A DNA stretch of 64,000 bases from Chryseobacterium sp. W4I1 (GCF_030816115.1 NZ_JAUSXQ010000001.1:2170001-2234000); one strand, 5' to 3'. Numbered from the stretch's first letter, positions 19,560 through 28,282 are shown. The notes: generated by a model from the sequence alone, not told the origin. Numbers and translations: made by a program.

Positions 19560-19847
19560 ATGGAAAATATAAAGTTTGAGATATCTCCGTATCAGGATGA
19601 ACTGCAGCTGTTAATTGACGGAGAAAAGGCAGGATATATGTCGATAAAAATAGACGGAAGGCTGCTGATTGTTTATTATACCAAAATTACAGAAGAGCGT
19701 GAGGGACACGGATACGCCAAAATGCTTCTGGACGAACTGGTACGGTACTCTGAAGAAAAAGATCTCCTGGTAGACCCTGAATGTGATTTTGTGCGCCAGC
19801 AGTTTGAAAACCATCCGGCAAGATATAAGGACATCTGGCATGCCTGA
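19560..19847 (+). CDS. GNAT family N-acetyltransferase (YidJ/YjdJ type)
   Basis: A 95-residue small acetyltransferase of the YidJ-like branch of the GNAT fold. It has the acetyl-CoA loop EGHGYAKMLLDELVRY near 55-70 and the closing CDFVRQQFENHPARYKDIW that marks this branch. Members are cytoplasmic and of unknown acceptor. It is convergent with the MBL-fold gene whose stop lies one base away. Confidence 0.88.
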   Translation: MENIKFEISPYQDELQLLIDGEKAGYMSIKIDGRLLIVYYTKITEEREGHGYAKMLLDELVRYSEEKDLLVDPECDFVRQQFENHPARYKDIWHA

Positions 19848-19848
19848 A

Positions 19849-20949
19849 TCAATCTGACCACCAATTTCCAAACTGGTGGTCGGAACTGTTCACATCTACT
19901 ATTTCCCCAATCCTCGGGGTAAGAATACTGAGATTTTTTTCTCTCCCTAAAGCCGCCACTTTCTGAAGCGGCTCATACCATGGATGAAGAGCCAGCGCAA
20001 ATTTTGAAGAATGAACCGGTATAATATGCTTCGCTTTTAAATCAACAGCAATTTGGATTACATCTTCAGGCAGTGCATGAATATACCGCCAGGCTTCATC
20101 ATATTGCCCATTCTCTAGAACAGCATAATCAAAAGGCCCGAATTTTTCACCGATCATTTTAAAATGGCTGTCATAGCCACTATCTCCACCCAAAAAAATC
20201 TTTTTTGAAGGGGTTTCCAGGACATAGGAAGCCCACAGTGTATTGTTTTGCCTTATCTTTCTTCCGGAAAAATGCCTGGCCGGAGTAAAAGTGATTTTCA
20301 AACCATTTTTTAAAAGGACTTCAGTATCCCATTCTTCTTCAATCAGGTTTTCTTCGTCATAACCCCATTTTTCAAGGTGTGCACCAACACCCAAAGGAAT
20401 AATAGCTTTTCCCGTGCGGTCTTTAATGGATTTTACCGTTGGATAATCTAGATGATCAAAATGATCATGGGTGATAATCAGGTAATCCAACTCCGGAATA
20501 TCTTCGGGCTTAAAAAGATCTGATCCTTTAAAAGCTTTATTAAAATACTTAAAGGGAGAACCGTACAAGCTAAGAACCGGGTCTACAAGAAAGGAAACAC
20601 CATCAGTCTGCAGGTAATAAGAGGAATGTCCCAGCCATATGAAAATGTCCTGGTCTTTCGGAAGTTTTTTTAGATCTGTATAAACAGAAGCAATAGCTTT
20701 TGAAGGCTTTAACAAGGGATGTTTTTTACCTAAAATAAAATCATACGTGACTTTTATCGGGCTATAACCTTCAGTAATGGAAGGTGTGTGACTGATGTTA
20801 CGGAACTGCCCTTTTCTATAGAGCTTAGACTGTTTTATCCTTTTCAGCCTTCTGCCCTTTGGCGCCGCTCCGAATGCCGGAAGTTCCATCACTACAAAAT
20901 AGGCTATGGCCAAAACAAGAAGTATTATGATCAAATATATCATCTGCAT
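19849..20949 (-). CDS. MBL-fold metallo-hydrolase (NAPE-PLD/UlaG-like)
   Basis: A 366-residue protein with an N-terminal membrane helix (about 2-20), then an MBL domain with DQDIFIWLGHSS, the metal motif H161-D162-H163-x-D165-H166 and a second His in PARHFSG near 220; GGDSGYDSHF carries the bridging Asp. This is the branch of N-acyl-phosphatidylethanolamine phospholipase D and related lipid or lactone hydrolases, so a membrane-linked phosphodiester substrate is plausible but unproven. The 3' end abuts the convergent GNAT gene. Confidence 0.88.
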   Translation of the reverse strand: MQMIYLIIILLVLAIAYFVVMELPAFGAAPKGRRLKRIKQSKLYRKGQFRNISHTPSITEGYSPIKVTYDFILGKKHPLLKPSKAIASVYTDLKKLPKDQDIFIWLGHSSYYLQTDGVSFLVDPVLSLYGSPFKYFNKAFKGSDLFKPEDIPELDYLIITHDHFDHLDYPTVKSIKDRTGKAIIPLGVGAHLEKWGYDEENLIEEEWDTEVLLKNGLKITFTPARHFSGRKIRQNNTLWASYVLETPSKKIFLGGDSGYDSHFKMIGEKFGPFDYAVLENGQYDEAWRYIHALPEDVIQIAVDLKAKHIIPVHSSKFALALHPWYEPLQKVAALGREKNLSILTPRIGEIVDVNSSDHQFGNWWSD

Positions 20950-21117
20950 TAAAATAATTCTGCAAAGGTATTGACTTTTAATTTTGTATAAAAATAGGGC
21001 GCATATGTGGTATATTTTTAACTTTATTTATAAAGCTTTCTGAATAATTTATTATTTAATTCAATAAAAATAATCTTAAACTTTTTAACTTAGCCGACTG
21101 AAAAAAAACAAAACACG

Positions 21118-22650
21118 TTGAAAAATTATTCGATTATATTGCTGGCAGCAGCGCTCTCTTCATGTGCATCTATCAGAAGGCATAATGATCAGAGAGCCTC
21201 ATGCATCAAACCCGAAAAGCTTAAAGAGGATGTAGATTACGCCTACTCAAAACTTAAGCAGATGCATCCCCAGCTTTACTGGTATATTTCCAAGCCGGAA
21301 CTTGATCATAAATTTGACAGTCTTAAGGGAACAATCCATGAGTCTCTGACCCCGCTTCAGTTTTATTTTAAATTGCAGCCGGTGATCGCTGATATCAAAG
21401 AAGGACATCTGTCTCTGAGAATTCCAAGAAGGAAGTTTACCAAGAAGGAGATTAAAAATCTTGAGAATAAAAAAGGGTTGTTCAGCCGTTTTGAATATTA
21501 TATAAAAGGCGATCATTTATTCATCATTCAAAATAAAGATTCAATAGAGAACATACAGCCGGGAACGGAAGTTTTATCAATCAACCATATTCCGGTTTCT
21601 GAATATGTAAATAAATACAGAAAACTCATCAGCAGCGATGGGTTTAACACTACTTTCCAATCCTATTTTTTAAAGGATGTGTTCTTTAATTTTTATACGG
21701 CAGAAAACGGATTTACAAATTCCGCCTCTATAGAAACACTTTACAAAGGCAAAAAAAACACCTACACTCTGCTTCGTGAATCCAAATCTAAAGACGACAA
21801 AGAACAGGACAAAGCGCAGGAAAAACGTACGCCTGAAAAGAAAGTCAATGATTATGTAGCATCAAGCAATTCTTATAACCGGAGTTTTAAATTCCTCGAT
21901 AAAGACAGCACGACTGCTTATGTTAAAGTAAAAAGCTTTTCAAGGGATTATTCAGAGAAATTCTATAAGGAAACTTTTAAAAAAATAAAAAACGCCGGAT
22001 CCCAATACCTCATCATAGATGTCCGTAATAATTACGGAGGATCATTGCACGAGATCAACAACCTGTATTCTTATCTGGCTCCTGAACCTTATGTCCTGAT
22101 AAAGCCCTCGCAACTTGCTTCAAGGATTACCCCGCTGAAAACCAATTACTTCAGAAAAAGCACCGCTTTTGAATACGCTTTTAAAAGCCTTGCCTATCCC
22201 ACGTACGTATTTGCGCAGACCTTCAGCACTTATAAAAAAGATGGAAAGATCTATTATAAAATGAAGGCAGACAAGCCTACAAAGCCTAATAAGGATGCTT
22301 TTCATGGTAAGGTGTTTGTATTGATCAACGGGGGAAGCTTTTCAGCCTCGTCTATCATTACAGCAAAGCTTAAATATGACAAAAGAGCAATTCTCGTAGG
22401 GGAAGAAACCGGGGGTGCCAATGACGGAACTGTTGCCGGGTTTTACTCTTACCAGAAGCTTCCCAATTCAAAGATCAACCTTCCTATCGGCCTTTTGCTG
22501 GTACAGCCGAATATTGATTTTTTGAATACTAAAAAAGGGGTGGCTCCTGATATTACCATTACCGAAAGCATGCAGGATATCATTAAGAAAAGAGATCCGC
22601 AGCTGGACTGGGTAAAGAATGAAATTGCAAAGGAGAAAAAGAACAAATAA
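21118..22650 (+). CDS. S41 family peptidase, lipoprotein
   Basis: A 510-residue protein starting with TTG at 21118 (no better start upstream). The N-terminus is a lipoprotein signal with lipobox LSSCAS (Cys about 16). A PDZ-like part (about 140-170; GTEVLSINHIPVSEYV) precedes the S41/tail-specific protease domain: IIDVRNNYGG near 300 and the nucleophile region GGSFSASSI near 405, with GEETGG about 30 residues later. Such proteins process periplasmic substrates. A Lys/Glu-rich linker lies near 225-245. Confidence 0.88.
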   Translation: MKNYSIILLAAALSSCASIRRHNDQRASCIKPEKLKEDVDYAYSKLKQMHPQLYWYISKPELDHKFDSLKGTIHESLTPLQFYFKLQPVIADIKEGHLSLRIPRRKFTKKEIKNLENKKGLFSRFEYYIKGDHLFIIQNKDSIENIQPGTEVLSINHIPVSEYVNKYRKLISSDGFNTTFQSYFLKDVFFNFYTAENGFTNSASIETLYKGKKNTYTLLRESKSKDDKEQDKAQEKRTPEKKVNDYVASSNSYNRSFKFLDKDSTTAYVKVKSFSRDYSEKFYKETFKKIKNAGSQYLIIDVRNNYGGSLHEINNLYSYLAPEPYVLIKPSQLASRITPLKTNYFRKSTAFEYAFKSLAYPTYVFAQTFSTYKKDGKIYYKMKADKPTKPNKDAFHGKVFVLINGGSFSASSIITAKLKYDKRAILVGEETGGANDGTVAGFYSYQKLPNSKINLPIGLLLVQPNIDFLNTKKGVAPDITITESMQDIIKKRDPQLDWVKNEIAKEKKNK

Positions 22651-23187
22651 GTCCATTATAAAATGTTTATTAAGGTTGGATTGTGTCACAAAGTCCTTTA
22701 AAAAATCATAGACTTTCAGCATAGGATTACTGATGTTGGCAGAAAAGATAAAAAACCCGGCAGAAAAATTTCTGCCGGGTTCCATTGTGTGTTTTTTTAA
22801 GTTCTCCCTCCAACTCTGTTTCATAAAAACAGAATCTTCAAAATAATTTTGATCAGTAAAGTTTTTGATATGAACAGTCAGTTTAAATCTTAAGCAATCC
22901 CAAGTCTAATTAGATTACTAACACTTTACATTTCTCACAGTTAGTAGAAAAAAAACAAAAATGTTACAACAATTAGAGAAAAATTTATATTAAAAAATAA
23001 TATTTTACTCTTTTAATTTTTCCCTTATCTTCTATAGCCTTCTGGTACAGCACTTTTTATGTGTTGGTATTTGTATTGCCATTTAATAAAAAAAATCGGC
23101 TCCGACAGAAATTTTCTACCGGAGCTGGTTCTGTGGAAAATTTAGTTCCTTAATATTCTGATCTTCTTTCTTCTGGATATTAAAAAA
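22651..23187. other. Intergenic region with two terminator-like hairpins
   Basis: No supported gene. A perfect 13-bp hairpin stands at 22754-22781 and an imperfect one at about 23098-23128 (GCTCCG / CGGAGC plus AGAAA / TTTCT). Between them the sequence is AT-rich and without features. Confidence 0.6.
22754..22781 (+). terminator. Terminator of S41 peptidase gene
   Basis: AACCCGGCAGAAA, AA, TTTCTGCCGGGTT, perfect 13-bp stem about 100 bases after the stop. Confidence 0.75.
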
Positions 23188-24003
23188 TTAATTTAGTCTT
23201 TCGAGTGCTTTCATAAGTGTAGTGAGATCAATAAAATTAAGTTTGACCCCAATGGTAATAAAAATTACAAGCACTGCTGTTAAAAATATAATGATAAAAA
23301 TATACACTGATACAAACCATAAAATAGTATTCAGGATATTTCCTTTTAATCCGAATTTATTCATAAAAAACCTCTGGGAACGTTCAAACCATGAATTTTT
23401 ACGGTTTTTTGCCTGTTTTGTTTCCACTTCGTTCAGCTCATCTACCAGGCGTACAACATCTTCTATATACCTTCCGTACATATAATACATCCAATACTTG
23501 ATAATGAACCAAACCAAGATTAGCGTGATCAGGAAACTTACCCCGAAAATAGCAAGATTATAGGCCATTTCAAAATGAAAATCAATTTTGATCAGGGATA
23601 AAATGAAAGCCAGTGGAATGTAGGAAATATAATAGGAAATATAGATTTCTTTCGATATAAGGAGCTGTGTTCTCAGGTTAAACAGATCATAGTTCGTATT
23701 GATACTGCTGTTGCACAGCATTTTGTAAAGCTTAAGAAAACGGGAGTAGAAATAAATAATAAAGGCAAGGGTGAGGGTGACGACAAAAGCTGAAATGATG
23801 ATGATATTCTTATTTCCGGAAGCAAACGGAAATCCTATCATAAGTGTAGGAAGGGTAACTACCATCAGCCAGAATTCCGTTTCCATATTGATCTTCAGCA
23901 TTCGCATCGGCGAGTGGATCTCATCCTGCTTTTCCAGAGAGATTTCCGGCAGATCCTGCCTGCTGTCTTTATCCCAAAGTTCTTTAAAATTTTCTAACTC
24001 CAT
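23188..24003 (-). CDS. Membrane protein downstream of ECF sigma factor (possible anti-sigma)
   Basis: A 271-residue protein with a cytoplasmic-looking charged N-terminus (about 1-40; ELENFKELWDKDS) and four or five hydrophobic helices (about 45-60, 68-88, 122-142, 148-168, 235-260) with a charged loop containing EDVVRLVDELNEVE near 185. It begins 22 bases after the sigma gene ends, on the same strand, so co-transcription is near certain. Anti-sigma function is inferred from this position only; no anti-sigma domain is recognised. Confidence 0.6.
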   Translation of the reverse strand: MELENFKELWDKDSRQDLPEISLEKQDEIHSPMRMLKINMETEFWLMVVTLPTLMIGFPFASGNKNIIIISAFVVTLTLAFIIYFYSRFLKLYKMLCNSSINTNYDLFNLRTQLLISKEIYISYYISYIPLAFILSLIKIDFHFEMAYNLAIFGVSFLITLILVWFIIKYWMYYMYGRYIEDVVRLVDELNEVETKQAKNRKNSWFERSQRFFMNKFGLKGNILNTILWFVSVYIFIIIFLTAVLVIFITIGVKLNFIDLTTLMKALERLN

Positions 24004-24025
24004 GTGGTTTTGTTTTAAATCTGCC

Positions 24026-24454
24026 TTATTCCTTTTGTTTTTCGATGATTTCTTTCAGCTTTGTTTTAGCCCGGTTCAGCTTTACCCGTGCATTTACCTC
24101 TGTTATGCCCAGCTGGCGGGCAATCTCTTTACCCGGAAAATCTTCCAAAAAGAAAAAAATAAGTGCTTTGTCTATAGGACTCAGCTTTTGAATAGCCTCA
24201 TACATCAGCTTCATATTTCTGTCATCAGCATCATTATAGGACTCCTGCGGAACAACAAGATTCTCTATTCCCTGATTTTGTATAAAACTACGTTTTTTTT
24301 CGCTACGCAGAAATACAATAGCTGTATTAAGTGCTGTTCTGTACAGCCATGTAGAGAAGTCGCTTTTCCTCTGGAAATCGCCATATGATTTCCAGGCCTG
24401 ATAAATAATCTCCTGATAAAGATCATTCTGATCATCACGATCGTCCATATACAT
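24026..24454 (-). CDS. ECF RNA polymerase sigma-70 factor (N-terminus out of frame)
   Basis: The open frame gives 142 residues with region 2 (DDQNDLYQEIIYQAWKSYG to about 50) and region 4 (about 85-135; LSPIDKALIFFFLEDF, GKEIARQLGITEVNARVKL). The natural N-terminus is missing: upstream the same frame reads KIENHKGVIFKISK before a stop, while ATG at 24518 (or 24527) in another frame reads MEKEFLEK. Removing one base from the T5 run at 24493-24497 (plus strand) joins them into a normal ECF start, so the real gene probably runs to 24518/24527. A membrane protein follows at 24003. Confidence 0.85.
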   Translation of the reverse strand: MYMDDRDDQNDLYQEIIYQAWKSYGDFQRKSDFSTWLYRTALNTAIVFLRSEKKRSFIQNQGIENLVVPQESYNDADDRNMKLMYEAIQKLSPIDKALIFFFLEDFPGKEIARQLGITEVNARVKLNRAKTKLKEIIEKQKE

Positions 24455-24681
24455 TTTAGAGATCTTGAAAATAACACCTTTATGATTCTCAATTTTTCTC
24501 TAAAAATTCTTTTTCCATTAAAGACATACTCCAAACTCTACTTGTACAGAAATAATTCAATAAAATACTGTACTTTTAACACAAAAACCAAATTTAACAC
24601 GGTTTAAAATACAAAATTCTCAAAAAACACGGAAATTTTTTGAGAATTTTTATTTTATGTTAAATAGAGTTAAAATATGGA

Positions 24682-26310
24682 CTAGAAAATATAGTCCGTA
24701 CTTAAGAAGTTAGAATCATGTTCTCTTACAATGGTATTTAATAATTTTTTATTGGAATCCGTCAGTTTAGCGGCTACCAGAGACCTAATTGAGAATGAAC
24801 GAAGTGCATCAAAAACAGAAAGTGTTCCTTCTGCGCTGTCTTTACGTCCCGTAAATGGAAAGACATCCGGTCCGCGTTGCGCCTGGCAATTGATGTTCAC
24901 ACGGCTCACCAGATTCACAAACGGGTCAATCAGCCTTGAAACTTCCTGCGGATCTTCACTGAAAATGCTCACCTGCATCCCATGCGAGGCATTTACCTGA
25001 TAATCTATAGGTTCTTCTATATCTTCAAAAGGGACTACTGGGATTACCGGCCCGAACTGTTCCTCGTGATAAAGCTTCATATCGCTGTTCACCGGATAAA
25101 CTACGGCAGGAAAGACGAAGGATTCTTCCGTAAAGCCTCCATTTTCATTTAAAATCTTCCCTCCTTTCGCCAAAGCGTCATCAATACATTCTTTCAGGTA
25201 TGGCGGTTTATTGACTTCCGGAAGCGGAGTTACTTTCACGTCTTTTTCCCACGGAAGCCCCGGCTTCAGTGCAGAAACTGCGGCACTTAACTTTTGGGTG
25301 AACTCGTCAGCAATTTCTTTCTGAACAAATATCAGCTTCAATGCTGTACATCGCTGTCCGTTGAAGGATAATGCCCCAAGAATACATTCACTCACCGCAA
25401 CGTCAAGATCTGCATTTCTGGTGACAATTGCTGCATTTTTGGCATCCAGGCTCAGGATGGCACGCAGGCGGTTCACTTTAGGATGCAGCTTTTTCAGTCC
25501 GTTTGCTACTTTACTGGAACCAATGAAGGCCAGAACGTTTACTTTTCCGCTTTCCATGATTGGGGTGATGATCTCTGAACCCTTTCCGTAAAGGGTATTG
25601 ACCGTTCCTTTCGGGAAAGCTTCTTTGAAGGCATTCAATAAGGGATAATGAGCCAGTACACCATGCTTTGGAAGTTTAAACAAAATAGTATTTCCCATGA
25701 TCAGTGCCGGGATCAGGGTAGTGAAAATTTCATTTAAAGGATAGTTGAAAGGCCCCATACTCAAAACAACGCCAAGCGGAGCTCTTCTGATCTGTGCAAT
25801 GGTTCCTTCTGCCTGCTGGAAGCGGGAAGACTCCCTATCCAGATCCTTCAGCGCATCAATCGTCTGGTTGATGTAATCCACAGTACGGTCGAATTCTTTC
25901 GTGGAATCTGCCAGCGTTTTACCGATTTCCCACATCAGGAGTTTAATGACAAGATCGCGCTGTTCTATCATCAGGTATACAAATTTCTGCATACATTTAA
26001 TTCTCCCTTCAACGGACATGGTAGGCCATTCTCCCAAACCGTTATCATAGGCTTTTACAGAAGCTTCAAGAACTTCCATGGCTTCTTTGGGGCTAATATT
26101 GGGGATGCTTCCAAGGAGCTTTCTTTCCAGTCCGTTTTCTGTAGGGATGCAGATGGGTGAATAGATGTTTTGGGTCTCCCCTTTCCATTCTACCAGTTCT
26201 CCGTTCAGAAGATAGACCTTCTGATGGATTTCGGAAACTTTATATTCTTCGGGAATTTCGTTTTCACTTTTAAAAATATCCTGCAATGACCGCTTGTTTA
26301 CTGAATCCAT
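24682..26310 (-). CDS. gapN: NADP-dependent glyceraldehyde-3-phosphate dehydrogenase (GapN-like aldehyde dehydrogenase)
   Basis: A 542-residue ALDH-fold enzyme. It shows GPFNYPLNE with the catalytic Asn near 189, GSSKVANGL near 264-272, and the nucleophile C321 in FNGQRCTALKLIF, where the RCTALK form is typical of non-phosphorylating GAPDH. GapN oxidises glyceraldehyde-3-phosphate directly to 3-phosphoglycerate, yielding NADPH. The assignment rests on overall pattern, since related ALDHs share the motifs. It is a single-gene unit with no operon partner. Confidence 0.82.
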   Translation of the reverse strand: MDSVNKRSLQDIFKSENEIPEEYKVSEIHQKVYLLNGELVEWKGETQNIYSPICIPTENGLERKLLGSIPNISPKEAMEVLEASVKAYDNGLGEWPTMSVEGRIKCMQKFVYLMIEQRDLVIKLLMWEIGKTLADSTKEFDRTVDYINQTIDALKDLDRESSRFQQAEGTIAQIRRAPLGVVLSMGPFNYPLNEIFTTLIPALIMGNTILFKLPKHGVLAHYPLLNAFKEAFPKGTVNTLYGKGSEIITPIMESGKVNVLAFIGSSKVANGLKKLHPKVNRLRAILSLDAKNAAIVTRNADLDVAVSECILGALSFNGQRCTALKLIFVQKEIADEFTQKLSAAVSALKPGLPWEKDVKVTPLPEVNKPPYLKECIDDALAKGGKILNENGGFTEESFVFPAVVYPVNSDMKLYHEEQFGPVIPVVPFEDIEEPIDYQVNASHGMQVSIFSEDPQEVSRLIDPFVNLVSRVNINCQAQRGPDVFPFTGRKDSAEGTLSVFDALRSFSIRSLVAAKLTDSNKKLLNTIVREHDSNFLSTDYIF

Positions 26311-26487
26311 AAATTTATTTTTTTGATGAGTTGAATGTAAAATTTTAGCTTTTACAGAATAAAGGTAGATGTTACAATTGATTAAAAAAATAGCTGACTG
26401 ATAGATTTGCTCTATTTGACGTCTATTTGAATTAAAATTAATGAACAGCTCCTAAAAAAAGAATAATTTTGTTTAAAAATAAAATTC

Positions 26488-27045
26488 ATGGTATCTAGAT
26501 TAATTTTCAGCACATTATTTCTTTTCTCAGTATTCAGCTTTGCCCAGAATACTGTTCTGATGGGAGGAAAACCCGTGCATACGTATTCCAAATTGCCGGC
26601 AGTGAATAAAGCTGCTCCTAAGTTTACGCTTACGGATGTTACGATGAAAGACCAAACTTTGGATGCTTACAAAGGGAAATACATTATCCTGAATATCTTC
26701 CCAAGTGTAGATACGGGAGTTTGTTCGGCTTCGGTACATCATTTCAATGAAGATGCGGCCAATATTCCGAATACAGTGGTTCTTTGTATTTCCAAAGATC
26801 TTCCTTTTGCCCAAAAGAGATTTTGCGGTGCAGAAGGAATTAAAAATGTGGTGATGCTTTCGGATTTCCGTTCGGATTTCGGGAAAGTGTATGGCGTGGA
26901 GATCACAGATTCTGTGATGAAAGGTCTGTTGAGCAGAGCTGTTGTGGTGATTGATCCTGCAGGCAAAATTGTTTATGAAGAGCAGGTGGATGATATTTCG
27001 CACGAGCCTAATTATGAAGCTGCAATTAAGGCAGTAAAAAACTAA
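26488..27045 (+). CDS. Thiol peroxidase Tpx paralogue, exported
   Basis: A 185-residue Tpx peroxiredoxin with a signal peptide (about 1-19, LIFSTLFLFSVFSFAQ), which places it in the periplasm. The active sites are conserved: peroxidatic C79 in PSVDTGVCSAS and resolving C113 in KRFCGAEG; C100 is an additional Cys. The second half follows the cytoplasmic Tpx at 5620-6120 closely (LSDFRS.FG, GLLSRAV, HEPNYEAAI). The periplasmic reductant is not identified in the window. Confidence 0.93.
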   Translation: MVSRLIFSTLFLFSVFSFAQNTVLMGGKPVHTYSKLPAVNKAAPKFTLTDVTMKDQTLDAYKGKYIILNIFPSVDTGVCSASVHHFNEDAANIPNTVVLCISKDLPFAQKRFCGAEGIKNVVMLSDFRSDFGKVYGVEITDSVMKGLLSRAVVVIDPAGKIVYEEQVDDISHEPNYEAAIKAVKN

Positions 27046-27066
27046 GCTTTAGTTATCAGTAATTAT

Positions 27067-27103
27067 AACAGGCTTCGGCGATCTTCGATCGCCGAAGCCT
27101 GTT
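27067..27103. terminator. Bidirectional terminator
   Basis: AACAGGCTTCGGCGATC, loop TTC, and its exact reverse complement: a 17-bp stem serving tpx on the plus strand and the membrane protein gene at 27103-27828 on the minus strand, whose stop it touches. Confidence 0.85.
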
Positions 27104-27828
27104 TATTTCCTCACTCTCCATTTCTTTTTCGTGGTAATCACTACAACTCCGTTTCGTGCTTTTTCACCATATATTGCAAATCCGTTTTTTATAATATTGA
27201 TGGTCTTTATAGATTCAGTATCAACCTTCCCGAATTCTTCTATACTGATCACTTTACCATCCATTACTACCAAAGGCTGTTCTGCCGGCATAGATGACTT
27301 CGCTCCTCCTATTCTTATTTCCTGCTTGCCCATTTTGTTTTGTGGCGGCTGACTGATCACTAATCCCTGGGATTTTGATATAATTTCTTCCGGCTTGTTT
27401 TCTTTGGTATTCACCAGAAGGTTTTGTTGTACCATAGGGGCTCCGGCCACCATCTGCTGCTGTTTTTGTTTTAGTTTCACTCCGTACAGCACGACTTCTA
27501 ATTGTTCCGCTTTTAAAGTATCGTTTATTATGTTCTGCTGGCCTTGTACAGAAACCAAACCTCCGGTGGTAAGAATAAAGCCTACTGCAAACTTCACAAA
27601 AACCGAATTGAGATAGGAATATTGCAAATTCCTGTTCAGCTGGGATTCATAAAAATTTCCGCAGATATCCTTTTCTGAAGGGTCTGAAAAAGCAATTATA
27701 ATTTCCTCATCGGAAGCTACTGTAAAATCTCTTACTGTTTTGGAACATATAGAGCAGAATCTTCCTTTTTCTTCGGGCGTCATGATATCCCAGTTTTCAT
27801 GACATGGTGTTGGTATTGTGATTTTCAT
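27103..27828 (-). CDS. Zn-ribbon-like / membrane / TonB-plug-like protein
   Basis: A 241-residue protein of three parts. The N-terminus has a Cys/His pattern (C9-H10 ... C25-x2-C28 in CHENWDIMTPEEKGRFCSIC) like a small zinc-binding or haem-free ribbon. A single hydrophobic helix lies near 75-92. The C-terminal part (about 155-235) with IRIGGAKSSM, PLVVMDGKVIS and IYGEKARNGVVVITTKK resembles the plug domain of TonB-dependent receptors, as in short Bacteroidota 'TonB-plug-like' proteins. Function unknown; possibly a membrane-anchored regulator or a degenerate receptor. Confidence 0.6.
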   Translation of the reverse strand: MKITIPTPCHENWDIMTPEEKGRFCSICSKTVRDFTVASDEEIIIAFSDPSEKDICGNFYESQLNRNLQYSYLNSVFVKFAVGFILTTGGLVSVQGQQNIINDTLKAEQLEVVLYGVKLKQKQQQMVAGAPMVQQNLLVNTKENKPEEIISKSQGLVISQPPQNKMGKQEIRIGGAKSSMPAEQPLVVMDGKVISIEEFGKVDTESIKTINIIKNGFAIYGEKARNGVVVITTKKKWRVRK

Positions 27829-27859
27829 TGGTCTCTTTTCTATAAAGATGCAGGAAGTA

Positions 27860-27946
27860 TTAAAAAGGTTGGAAACTGTGCGTAATAATTCTCTGAGCTA
27901 AAGTCGCAAGATCTTTAGTACTCAGTTTCGTGAGTGCAATTTTCAT
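27860..27946 (-). pseudogene. N-terminal fragment of a DUF6261-like gene
   Basis: ATG at 27946 opens 28 codons (MKIALTKLSTKDLATLAQRI...) that match the start of the DUF6261-type proteins common in Chryseobacterium as I know them, then a stop at 27860. Family members are far longer, so this is a truncated remnant. No C-terminal part is seen in the window. It flanks the AAA/DUF4435 island and may mark an insertion or deletion boundary. The family name rests on the N-terminus alone. Confidence 0.4.
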
Positions 27947-27984
27947 TTGTCTGTGTTTTAGTTAATTAAAAACCAAATATATAA

Positions 27985-28205
27985 AAAGTTGTTTACTTAC
28001 AAACACCCACTAAATAAATCTCCGGAGTTGTACGGAAATCCCCGAAACTTGCAGGAGACTTGCGGAGATCTCCGGAAGTGGTAAACAATAGTGTTTGGAA
28101 CCACCGAAGAAATCGGGAGGTTTGTTTTACTAGTGTTTTCGAGGTGCGGAGGTGTTGGGGAGGCTGTAAACAGGATGTTTGGGATTACGGTTTCCCGTAA
28201 GTGTG
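27985..28205. other. GC-rich, palindrome-containing non-coding block
   Basis: Between the DUF6261-like fragment and the AAA ATPase gene lies a stretch far richer in G/C than its neighbours. It holds the 12-base palindrome CGGAGATCTCCG (about 28063-28074), two copies of ATCTCCGGA (28018-28026, 28068-28076), and a hairpin GTGGT-AAACA-ATAG-TGTTT-..-ACCAC (28078-28104). TTGTTTAC (27989) and CAAACAC (28000) can alternatively pair with GTAAACAA (28081) and GTGTTTG (28091). No open frame. It may be a structured RNA, a regulator of the island, or an intergenic repeat. Confidence 0.45.
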
Positions 28206-28221
28206 AGTAAATTCTTTTTTA

Positions 28222-28229
28222 TATATTTG
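28222..28229 (+). promoter_or_regulatory. Candidate -7 element for the AAA/DUF4435 operon
   Basis: TATATTTG fits TAnnTTTG and lies about 60 bases before the ATPase start. No exact -33 TTG is found. Confidence 0.35.
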
Positions 28230-28282
28230 GTAATTATACAATACAGCATCTAAATCTGAAGATCTGTTGAAGTTAATTTTAA

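Noticed and set aside
22468..22824. 118-codon minus-strand frame over the end of the S41 peptidase gene
   Set aside because: It runs through the peptidase 3' end and its perfect terminator hairpin, so it is not a real gene.
23771..24388. 205-codon open frame opposite the sigma factor and membrane protein genes
   Set aside because: It is the antisense shadow of two genes with clear domain content, and its translation is rich in Cys, Phe and Ser without a recognisable pattern.
26527..27003. 158-codon frame opposite the exported tpx
   Set aside because: Antisense of a fully conserved peroxiredoxin; the His/Arg/Asn-rich translation has no family character.
28010..28205. CRISPR array or retron RNA in the GC-rich block
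   Set aside because: There are no evenly spaced direct repeats of CRISPR length and no reverse transcriptase or cas gene nearby.
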